From positions 16,756,510 to 16,820,509 of the forward strand of contig OX359282.1 in the NCBI GenBank assembly GCA_947179155.2: a stretch of DNA of 64,000 bases, read 5' to 3'. Positions 1-9,104 of the stretch are shown here, piece by piece. This DNA comes from Hedera helix. Taxonomy: Eukaryota > Streptophyta > Magnoliopsida > Apiales > Araliaceae. Position numbers and translations under genes: made by a program. Positions within the stretch are counted from its first letter, which is position 1, and each line of letters opens with the position of its first letter. The notes below the pieces were generated by a model. It saw nothing but the letters and a program-made list of their open reading frames with translations, did no database searches and was not told where the DNA came from.

Positions 1-2740
1 GGCACATTCTGTTATAGACGGCTTGCTTTTGGCCTCACGAATGCCGGAGCCACTTATCAGAGGGCCATGATGGCCCTATTCCACGACATGATGCACAAGG
101 AGATAGAGGTTTACGTGGATGACATTATTGTGAAATCGAGGGCGGAATCTGACCATGTGACTCACCTTAAGAAGCTGTTTGAGCGGCTCAGGAAGTATAA
201 TTTGAAGCTCAATCCAGCCAAATGTGCCTTCGGGGTGCAGTCGGGTAAGCTCCTTGGGTTCTTGGTGAGCAATCGAGGCATCGAACTGGATCCGGCTAAG
301 ATCAGGGCTATTGTGGATATGCCAGCTCCCCGTACGGAGAAAGAGATAAGGGGATTTTTGGGGAGGATAAACTTCATCAGTCGGTTCATATCCCATCTGA
401 CCACCACCTGTGAACCAATCTTCAAACTGTTAAGGAAAGATGCCTCCCGGAAGTGGAACAGTCAATGCCAAAAGGCCTTTCAGACTATCAAGAAGCAATT
501 AACAGAAGCGCCAGTGCTGGTACCTCCGAAGGATGGGATTCCCCTTTTCCTGTATATATCCGTGAATGATATGGCGATGGGGTGTATGCTGGGGCAGAAG
601 AGCGAGTCCGGTAAAGAGCATGCCATTTATTACCTCAGCAAGAGATTCAGCAGCTGTGAACAGAATTACACGCCGATCGAGAGAACATGTTGCGCCTTGG
701 CCTGGGCTGCTATGAGGTTACAGCATTACCTCCATGGACACACTACCTATTTGATCTCGCGAATCGATCCCCTGAAGTATATATTTGAAAGACCGATGCT
801 GAATTGTCGGTTATCAAGGTGGCAGTTAATCCTACAGCAGTTCGATATCCTTTATGTTACCCAGAAAGCCGTGAAGGGGCAGGGGATTGCAGATCAATTA
901 TCAGAGATGCCGACAGGGGGGATGGAGCCTTTAGAGACTTTCTTACCGGGTGAAGACATACTGTGGGTCCAACAAGCAAAGTGTGATGACGAAGGGCAGT
1001 TCTGGAAAATGTATTTCGACGGTGCCATGAATGCTGAAGGGGCTGGAGCTGGGGCGGTCCTGGTCTCCATTACGGGCGAGCAATACCCTGTTCTCACCAA
1101 GTTACGGTTCAATAACTCAAACAATACGGCTGAATATGAAGGATGTATATTAGGACTGAGGTTCGCCCGCAATATGGGAGTGAAAAGATTAGCCGTATTC
1201 GGAGATTCAGAGTTGGTGATCAGACAAGCGACTGGGGAATATGGCACTAAGGAGCTTAGGTTACTCCCCTACCACCGGTGTGTAGTCCGATTGATGCAAG
1301 AATTTGAAGATATAGCTTTCCGACATATTCCCCGGGGGCGGAATGACTTTGCCGATGCATTGGCCACCCTGGCTTCATTAGTCCACGTGCTCAAAAATAA
1401 AGCCACTCCCCAGATTGAAATAACAGTGCAAAATGCTCCCGCTTACGAAGAATGTATATTGGAGTTATCCGAAGAGGTGGTGCAGCCAAATCAGCCTTGG
1501 TATCACGACATCCAGAGATACTTGAGGGATAGATCACTCCCCGACCAGGCGAACCGAACGGAAAGGCAGAGAATCCAGAAGATGGCGATGAAATTCTATT
1601 TAAGCGGAGATTCCCTGTATAAGAGGGATGTAGGCTTGGGATTATTGCGATGTGTGGACGAAACTCAAGCACAGAAAATCATGGGCGAGGTGCACGGTGG
1701 AGTGTGTGGGCCGCATATGAGTGGACCGATGTTAGCCAAGAAAATTCTGAGGACGGGGCATTTCTGGCTGTCAATTAAGGCTGACTGTGACGATCATGTC
1801 AGGCGATGTTTCCAATGCCAAGCACACGGTAATGTGATGCATGCGCCTCCTAATGAACTACATTGTCTGACTTCCCCTTGGCCTTTCTCCATGTGGGGTA
1901 TGGATGTTATCGGACCCGTGGAACCCAAAGCGAGCAACGGCCACCGATTCATTTTCGTCATGATCGACTATTTCACAAAATGGGTGGAAGCAGCTTCGTT
2001 CCCCAAAGTAACGCAGGAAGTCATAGTCAGTTTCATCAGGAACAATGTCATTTGCCGGTACGGACAGCCTGAAATCTTGGTGTCCGACAATGCCAAGAAT
2101 CTGAACAATGCCCTTATGAAGGAGTTATGCGCCCAATTCAAGATCAAGCATCTCAATTCTGTCATTTATAGACCCAAAATGAATGGGGCCGTGGAGGCGG
2201 CAAATAAGAATATAAAGAGAATCATGGCGAGAATGTCTGCCAATCATCGGGGATGGCCGGATTTGCTGCCCCTCACATTGTTTGCATACCGGACATCAGT
2301 GCGAACGTCCACAGGAGCAACCCCTTACGCCTTGGTATATGGGATGGAGGCCGTTTTGCCGGTGGAAATGGAGATGGCATCCCTCCGGATTTTGCTCGAT
2401 GCTCGGATTGACGAGGGGGATTGGATACAAAGTCGATACGACCAGTTAGCCTTGATAGATGAAAAAAGGGTGGCGGCTGTATTACACGGTCAGTTGTATC
2501 AGCAACGTATCTCTCGATCATACGACAAAAAGATTCGGTCCCGAAAGTTCAAAGAGAATGATTTAGTTCTAAAGAGGGTCATGCCCTGTCAAGACGAAGC
2601 CAAAGGGAAATTCGCTCCCAATTGGGAAGGGCCCTTTGTGATCAAAAAGGTTCTATCTGGAGGGGCCCTCATCCTACAGGAAATGGATGGTGAGGTATTT
2701 TCGCAGCCCCTGAATTCCGACTCTGTGAAACGATTCTACG

Positions 2741-2745
<5 letters not shown>
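1..2745 (+). CDS. pol: Tat pol polyprotein, partial: reverse transcriptase C-part, RNase H, second RNase H, integrase
   Basis: One open frame of about 914 codons runs from the first base to TAA. Residues counted from base 1: RT palm motif YVDD at about 38-41; canonical RNase H at about 165-280; a second, archaeal/plant-type RNase H starting with MYFDGA at about 336 and containing NTAEYEG; integrase zinc finger (H..H..C..C) at about 565-610; integrase core Asp/Asp/Glu at GMDVIG (about 634), VSDNAKN (about 695) and NGAVEAANK (about 731); C-terminal integrase module ending just before the stop. RT copies the genomic RNA, RNase H removes it, integrase inserts the DNA. No stop or frameshift interrupts the visible part. 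The tail runs directly into a 39-base A tract. Confidence 0.93.

Positions 2746-2782
<37 letters not shown>
2744..2782 (+). repeat. 39-base poly(A) tract overlapping the pol stop codon
   Basis: An uninterrupted run of A starts within the TAA stop of pol. It lies inside the element, not at its end, so it is a simple-sequence expansion and not a polyadenylation tail. Length is likely to vary between copies. Confidence 0.95.
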
Positions 2783-2784
<2 letters not shown>

Positions 2785-2890
2785 CTTTCTATCTCCCTTG
2801 TAACTCGAACTACGTAGGACCTGATCTCCTGACCTTGTGGGAGTACGTAGGCAGCCATCATGGCACGGTCCGTTCTACACAAAATAATAA

Positions 2891-3118
2891 ACTTCGTCCC
2901 TCTACCAAAACCACTTCCAGAAAATCCCGAAATCCTACACATTCCAAAACTTACCCAAACCTAACCACAAACCTTGTCCCTATACCAAAACCACTTCCAG
3001 AAAATCCCGAAATCCTACACATTCCAAAACTTACCCAAACCTAACCACAAACCTTGTCCCTATACCAAAACCACTTCCAGAAATCCTATACCCTCCAAAA
3101 CTTACCCAAACCTAGCCA
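2891..3118 (+). repeat. About 80-bp direct repeat, three copies
   Basis: Units starting with CTTCGTCCC/CTTGTCCC at about 2892, 2973 and 3053 share the core ACCAAAACCACTTCCAG and ACTTACCCAAACCTA. The third copy has lost part of its middle. The array lies in the spacer between the sense pol gene and the 3' end of the antisense genes. Local tandem arrays in this part of Tat elements are known. Confidence 0.85.
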
Positions 3119-3401
3119 CATAATTAGCCCAAAGTCCAAGACTCACTTCGATGAAATCAGAGGGGCATGCGGCAATATCTGTGAAGTTCCAATCAAGACT
3201 TGAGAAAAGAAATAAGGCGATATATCGAAATCATAATCGGCTGGATAAAATGAGGATCCAATGGAGGGCGACGATGCATCAAAAAGGGAAATGACTAAAA
3301 CCATAAATATTTCTCTATATATACAAAACATTTTGCTTACAAGTCTGTCTTTTAAATAAAAGTGATAAAACTGACATAGTCTGTGCAGGGACTAAAATCA
3401 T

Positions 3402-3659
3402 CTACAGGTCAGAGACCAGCTGGAGCAGGACGGACAGAATAGCCGAGGCCTCGTGAACCTCCGGCTCATCCGCAATCTGCTGTCCTATCATGTTAATCCG
3501 AGTCAAAAGAGCAGCAGCACTGGTAACAGTCGTAGAATGGCCATCCATGATGACCCGGGCCTGCTCTACGATGCTATCTCTAGCGGAAAGGGCGGCATCC
3601 CGGGCTAGTACAGCGGACCGGAGCCGGGTACCCTCAGTGGCACTCAGTCTCAGTGGCAC
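3402..3659 (-). pseudogene. Out-of-frame C-terminal tail of antisense ORF2
   Basis: This frame carries the natural continuation of the antisense ORF2 product: after the repeated peptide EGTRLRS it reads a helical, charged segment (RDAALSARDSIVEQ) and ends in a stop at 3402. It is one frame off from the upstream gene because of a 52-bp tandem duplication at 3614-3687. Without the duplication the gene would probably have ended here. It has its own ATG, but independent use of it is not supported. Confidence 0.6.
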
Positions 3660-3687
3660 TCAAAACGGACCGGAGCCGGGTACCCTC
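3614..3687. repeat. 52-bp-offset tandem duplication breaking antisense ORF2
   Basis: The 22-base block beginning CGGACCGGAGCCGGG occurs at 3614-3635 and again at 3666-3687, 52 bp apart, with a shorter CAGTGGCACTCA repeat between. As 52 is not a multiple of three, the duplication shifts the antisense reading frame and makes the product end at 3634. Confidence 0.85.
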
Positions 3688-5043
3688 CATCGTCAATCTT
3701 TGGATCCGATCAGTCGAGTCAAAGGAATGGGCATGAATCGAAGTGGAAACCTCCTCAACACTAGATATGGGCGCTAATCCTGAAACCTCCGGAGGAATGA
3801 TAGCATCTGAACTAGTCTCACCTGGGAAAAGTCCTCGGGAACCATCCAATACCGCGATCGGGTCAAAGTCTGCCATCTCAGGATCTCCGTGCAACCATAG
3901 CAGATAAGAGGGCGTCTGACCAGAATGACTATCCCCGAACTCGGCCGAGACCCTGTGTGACCAAAGATCGTACACCCTCAGTAGCTCCCTCTCTGTCTGG
4001 GGCGATATGAGAAATCGGTAGTCAGCTGCTCCCGCAAAGAGATGGAGATCCTGCATCTGGTCAAACTGCCCCATGACAGCTAAGGGATGATAAGTCGTCA
4101 CCCCTCTCAAGCCCGGAAGAGGGAGGAAATCAAAAGGGGGCACATGAGTCAAGAAACTCTGGAAAGAGCAATAGCCCGAATAAATCAGAGGATGGAAAGG
4201 CTCCTCAATGGCCGATAAGAACTCCCTCCATGAAGCGGTATCCGTGCATCGACGGGGACGGAATGAGAACTGCATGGCCAGGCTGTGGCTGAAACAGAAC
4301 CCGTGTCGACGAAACTGCCCGATGGGTCTGAGGTGGCTCATGAACCATACATACAACAAAATGGAACTTCCCCTAAATATGCGACCAGAGAAGGAATGAC
4401 AATAGGAGGCCGACAGGTAAGTCTCTGCTAATATCATGGGAAGAATGGTATGGTCCTCCTGGAGAGCCTGCACCGCTACGATAACCCGCATATCCATGAG
4501 GTCGTCCCCTGCGGGCATGTACAGAACTGATACGACACAAGCCATCAAAACATCCACTCTCAAAGCGCCCCAGCGCTCTTCAGATACTGAAAAATCACTG
4601 AAAAACCGAGAGAAGCTATCCACCGAGCCAAATCTGTCAACCAGGAAGGATAGGGGAACAAGATGGCTCGAGGAGATCACAGATAACAGGACTGTCCTCC
4701 GTAATCCCGTGAAAGTCAGAAACTGACGGCGCATATGGCCTGAAGTAACCCGGGCGCAGGGACCATTCACAGATAAACCGGTAAAGCGAGCATACTCCTC
4801 AAGGGTGGGAGTTAGATACTCCAACCCAAACCTGAAAACATGTCTGTCCGGGATCCAACAACTGAGAATGCCATCAACAAAGCCCGGCGGCACCTGAAAT
4901 GATAGTAGAGCCAAGGAGTGTCCCAAAAGACCCGCTGCGATGATTCGGTCGGAGGGTAGCAAACTATCCAGCCATAAGAAGAGCCTGCCAATAATCCCTG
5001 AGGGGGCGTGAGGGTCCACGCGAACCACGTCCAGGGATGACAT
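3634..5043 (-). CDS. Antisense ORF2: plant-mobile-domain-like protein, C-terminus frameshifted
   Basis: A 469-residue frame starts at ATG 5043 on the strand opposite pol. Residues 77-90 read LTPTLEEYARFTGL, the signature segment of plant mobile domain (PMD)-like proteins and of related uncharacterised domains common in plant retrotransposons; before it lies an amphipathic helix region, after it a long Ser/Phe/Leu-rich body. No transposase or protease catalytic residues are visible. PMD proteins of host origin (the MAIN/MAIL1 family) are nuclear and linked to silencing and genome stability; that this copy has such a role is inference only. It follows antisense ORF1 by about 210 bp in the same direction. 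The last 17 codons are affected by a tandem duplication that creates a premature stop. Confidence 0.7.
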   Translation of the reverse strand: MSSLDVVRVDPHAPSGIIGRLFLWLDSLLPSDRIIAAGLLGHSLALLSFQVPPGFVDGILSCWIPDRHVFRFGLEYLTPTLEEYARFTGLSVNGPCARVTSGHMRRQFLTFTGLRRTVLLSVISSSHLVPLSFLVDRFGSVDSFSRFFSDFSVSEERWGALRVDVLMACVVSVLYMPAGDDLMDMRVIVAVQALQEDHTILPMILAETYLSASYCHSFSGRIFRGSSILLYVWFMSHLRPIGQFRRHGFCFSHSLAMQFSFRPRRCTDTASWREFLSAIEEPFHPLIYSGYCSFQSFLTHVPPFDFLPLPGLRGVTTYHPLAVMGQFDQMQDLHLFAGAADYRFLISPQTERELLRVYDLWSHRVSAEFGDSHSGQTPSYLLWLHGDPEMADFDPIAVLDGSRGLFPGETSSDAIIPPEVSGLAPISSVEEVSTSIHAHSFDSTDRIQRLTMEGTRLRSVLSATETECH

Positions 5044-5252
5044 CTGTAAAAAGCAGTATCAAAAGACTATACAGGGGTCAATTTTTCCTTTATATAACAA
5101 ATCATGCATCATACAGGCTATAATGGAATGAATGGATCATCAAAAGTGAATGATTGTGCATAAAATAAAAATAAGTCTGTACATAATCCATGAAATGAGA
5201 AATGATAATAAAACGAACAGGCTTAAATACAGAGGTCCTAGCCTATCAAGGT

Positions 5253-7214
5253 CTAATCAGTAAAATCTATGCCGTCAATGAAGGCATCATCCTCAAACTG
5301 ATCTACCGGCAAATCCGGGGGAAGAGAAGCTTCACCCTCACAGTTCAGGTCTGGGCAGGAATAGAACGGCATTGGGGCATCCGATGGGCCGGGGGCCGAG
5401 CCAAAATCAGATCCGTGCGGGTCCGCGACATAAGCCTCCTCCGGATCTCGGCCCAAGCTCCGAACAAAAAGAGATAGCTGATCCACCTGCCGAGTAAGAG
5501 ACGCAATCTGGTCCGAATGGGTGGGGACACGGACACACTCCATCCAATCTGCCATCATCACCGACCCGTGAACCAGGTCTCCGAGGAAGAAAGTGGCACG
5601 AGTCTGAGGTCCGATAGTGCGGGGTCTCCACCAGGCACTGAAGCTCTCGTTCGTATGAGGACCAGCCGACAGCATATATCCGTCCTCCCCGGCTATCAGA
5701 GCCTCGGGAAGGTGGGCATCCGCGAACCAAAATCTCTGTGAGGGAGGGGCAAAAGGGACACGAGCCTCCCCAGTAACACATCTGATGGCACGCTCCCCCA
5801 GATACAGCTCCCATCCACCATAGGTCAGAAAAGGAATACGACGGGTGGACAAGGCCAGCTCCAGATCCGCAGCATAGCCACCAGCAAGTCCAGCCGCCAA
5901 GTGATCCGCCGTGTAGGGAACCCAGGTCACATCCGCGGACGAGATCAGCTCTAACTGCAGCCGACAATGAGCAAAGCTGTCTGACACGGGGGTCTCCGCA
6001 AGAGTGCTATGGTGCCATCGACGACCCCTGGGATAAGTCTCCGGACCGAGGGTAGTAACTGGCCGCAAGCAGGGCAGCCGCTCATAAGCCCAAAACTGAT
6101 AAACAAAAAAGAGAGACATAAATACCAGGGACGACAAAGGAATGAAACAAAGTGAAAAGCGGCACAATGAATATGACTTACCAGCAAAAAGGGATAAAAC
6201 CCCAGCCAAGCATCAGTCTGGCCCTCTGAGCGAAGGCGAAGACCATGAAGGAAATAAGCAAAGGTGAAAGAGCCCCAATCATAATCGCCAATCCGATCAA
6301 CATCCCGGGTAGCTCCAACGATACTGAAGTGAATAGTCGAGGAGTTGTTCCCCAGAAAACAGCCCCTCATAATGGTCAAAAATAAGCGCCGAAGCAGGAA
6401 GTCACGAGCGGATCGGTCCGCGGGAAACGACTCAGAGAGAACCCCTCCGATGGCATCCACGGCCAGTGCACCGGATCGGATGCTGCGGGCCTTAAAGACT
6501 TTCTCCTGAGGACTAAAACCCAACAAAGAGCGAACAGCAGCGGGGGTAATGTCCGACTCCAAGGGAACCCGGGGTCCAGAGAACTCCATCCCAGTGATAT
6601 AACGCCAGTCTAATGGGGTCAGCAGCAACTCACAATCCAGAAGATGAAGAGACTGTGTCTGGTGAAACCAACGCTCAGATAAGGCCCTCATGTAACCCCA
6701 CGGACACCGGCGAGGGGCAATGGTAAAGAAATGCCTGAACCCCCAAGAATCCACCATTCCCCTGTAATCGGGATGCAGCGCGTGATAAAGAGGGTAGATG
6801 CTGAACCAGTTACCCCGAGGTTGGGTAAATTCAGGAACCTGTGACAGCCATCAAAAGTTAGGCATGGTAACCATGAGGATTTAAATCGAACTTAGACGAT
6901 GGATATACCTCGTTAGCTGCAAGGTAGGCTGAGGGGTGACTGCTGAGATCAGGACCAAGCAAGTCCGGTATCCTGGCGTGGGCCCCCGGTAAGGTCCGAC
7001 GCGTGGGTGGAGGAGCCGCTGTGCCAGAAGGGCCCGCCGCTGCCTCAGCTGGGGCATCCTCATCGACAGCAGGGAGAGCGGGGCGAATAATGGACTCTGC
7101 CAGTCTACGGGAATGACGAGTCAAAACTGGAGCGGGAACCGAGGCAGCCGCTCTACGACGGCGGACACCAGCAACCCGGGGCACTGAGGAACCACTGGGA
7201 GCATCAGAATCCAT
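5253..7214 (-). CDS. Antisense ORF1: plant mobile domain protein, three exons inferred
   Basis: Three same-strand coding blocks join exactly in phase 0: exon 1 7214-6909, intron 6908-6839 (GTATAT...CACAG, 70 bp), exon 2 6838-6182, intron 6181-6096 (GTAAGT...ATCAG, 86 bp), exon 3 6095-5253, giving 601 residues. Exon 1 is Ala/Pro-rich with an arginine cluster (GVRRRRAAA, possible nuclear signal). Exon 2 holds WGFRHFF (about 134-140) and LLLTPLDWRYITGM (about 173-186); exon 3 begins FWAYERL. These are the conserved blocks of the PMD (aminotransferase-like) family. The C-terminus is acidic. The second intron is strongly supported: its donor is perfect and the unspliced frame loses family similarity at once. 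The first is less certain, since the donor is only GTATAT. Its function in the element is unknown; it could modulate silencing. Confidence 0.75.
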
Positions 7215-7965
7215 GACTGAAACGGCATCACGAAAAGGAGGTACACCCTTAGCTCGTTATCTTTCAAGAAAATATTATTGCATGTTGCTAAAAATCATAG
7301 GGCAGCGTAACATATTTATGAATAAAAAAATGCATAAACAAATCCCTAGGGGTGCGCTAGATTTTCCGAAATTTCGACAGAGTTTCGTTTGTAAAATGGA
7401 CATCCCATGCACGATCAGGCATGTTTAACCAAGTCAGACAACCAACAAATCCCAAATGCAAGCAAAATAATGCATCATGAGCATAAAATGATTAAAACAA
7501 TGGAATTTTCAAAATAATAGAGCATGATTGCAAGACCCAGTATTTTTATGCTACGTCTAACATAAATATCTCATAAGAGGCATGCATTGCTAAGATTAAA
7601 ACATTTAAACAAGTAAATACATAACCAAATGAAAGCGAAAATCAAAGAAAAAGGAGTTAAAACGTTACCCAAAGCGCGTAAACTGATCTAATCGGAGCAG
7701 ATTTTGCCAAAAGTTGCCCAAAAGACGAAAAAGCCGAGTAGGGGACGAAGAAAACCGAAAACGAGAGGAAGAAAAGTGAAGAAAGTGACAGATCGTGACC
7801 CATCACGATCTGAAATAGGGACCGATCCCAGCCGCAGATACCGCAGATGCATCTGCGGCTGGTCTCGGTGACCCTTTTGCCCCCCTTTTGTTACCTCGAG
7901 TCAACATGTAGCGTGTCACGTGATAAAATACAAGATTTTAGAACCCCATGACCAATAAAAAACGA
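7215..7965. other. Untranslated 5' region of the antisense genes, with hairpins
   Basis: No credible gene. This stretch would hold the promoter and leader of antisense ORF1, but no clear TATA box could be chosen. Two strong dyads are visible near its far end: CAGATCGTGA/TCACGATCTG (7789-7812, 4-base loop) and the 18-base self-complementary CCGCAGATGCATCTGCGG (7841-7858). Confidence 0.5.
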
Positions 7966-8920
7966 CCCGTCAGATACGAGACCTGACCAATTGAAAAGCG
8001 ACCCGTCAGATACGAGACCTGACCAATGGAAAAACAACCCGTCAGATACGAGACCTGACCAATTGAAAAACGACATGTCAGATACGAGACCTGACCAATT
8101 GAAAAACGACCCGTCAGATACGAGACCTGACCAATTGAAAAACGACCGGTCAGATACGAGACCTGACCAATTGAAAAACGACCCGTCAGATACGAGACCT
8201 GACCAATGGAAAAAACGACCGGTCAGATACGAGACCTGACCAATGGAAAAACAACCCGTCAGATACGAGACCTGACCAATTGAAAAACGACATGTCAGAT
8301 ACGAGACCTGACCAATTGAAAAACGACCCGTCAGATACGAGACCTGACCAATTGAAAAGCGACCCGTCAGATACGAGACCTGACCAGGAAAAAACGACCG
8401 GTCAGATACGAGACCTGACCAATGGAAAAACAACCCGTCAGATACGAGACCTGACCAATTGAAAAACGACATGTCAGATACGAGACCTGACCAATTGAAA
8501 AACGACCCGTCAGATACGAGACCTGACCAATTGAAAAACGACCGGTCAGATACGAGACCTGACCAATTGAAAAACAACCCGTCAGATACGAGACCTGACC
8601 AATTGAAAAACGACCCGTCAGATACGAGACCTGACCAATTGAAAAACGACATGTCAGATACGAGACCTGACCAATTGAAAAGCGACCCGTCAGGTATGAG
8701 ACCTGACCAATTGAAAGGCGACCCGTCAGATACGAGACCTGACCCATTGAAAAACGACCCGTCAGATACGATACCTGACCAAATTGAAAAACCAACCGTC
8801 AGATACGATACCTGACCAATTCAAAAAATGACCCGTCAGATACGATACCTGACCAATTCCAAAACGACCAGTCATAAACGATACCTGACTCTTCATAACG
8901 ACCGCCGGAGACGAGACCCG
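7966..8920 (+). repeat. 36-bp tandem array, about 26 units, with higher-order pattern
   Basis: Units follow the pattern GACCCGTCAGATACGAGACC then TGACCAATTGAAAAAC. Each contains the small dyad GTCAG...CTGAC. Variant units (ACCCGT, ACATGT, ACCGGT, AACAAC) recur in the same order roughly every five units, so there is a higher-order repeat of about 180 bp. The last four units are more diverged. Because 36 is a multiple of three, both strands stay open for long stretches, but the encoded 12-residue repeats are not thought to be real protein. Tandem arrays in the 3' untranslated region of Tat elements are known seeds of plant satellite DNA. Confidence 0.95.
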
Positions 8921-9091
8921 GGCAATGTTCATTCGTAACTTTGAAAATAACCTCTACATGAACATATTGAATGTGACATCGCATCATCTGAACGCATGTG
9001 CGGCATCGTTAAATATATATTTGGCATTTTCATGCATCGGGTGCCTACTTCTTTATCATGTCCATTTCATATTTCATTCCATAGACATGAT

Positions 9092-9104
9092 AAAGAGGGG
9101 CAGC
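9092..9104 (+). promoter_or_regulatory. Polypurine tract of the Tat element
   Basis: AAAGAGGGGCAGC lies directly before the TG that starts the 3' LTR. It is the expected primer for plus-strand DNA synthesis. Confidence 0.8.

Noticed and set aside
2744..2782. Poly(A) as a retroposed mRNA tail
   Set aside because: The Tat element continues on both sides, so the tract is internal simple sequence.
7891..8815. Long open frames on both strands across the 36-bp array (up to 253 residues)
   Set aside because: They arise because the 36-bp unit is a multiple of three and lacks stops. The 12-residue repeats have no family and occur on both strands.
7966..8920. CRISPR-like array
   Set aside because: The whole 36-bp unit repeats with no unique spacers, and it sits inside a plant retrotransposon.
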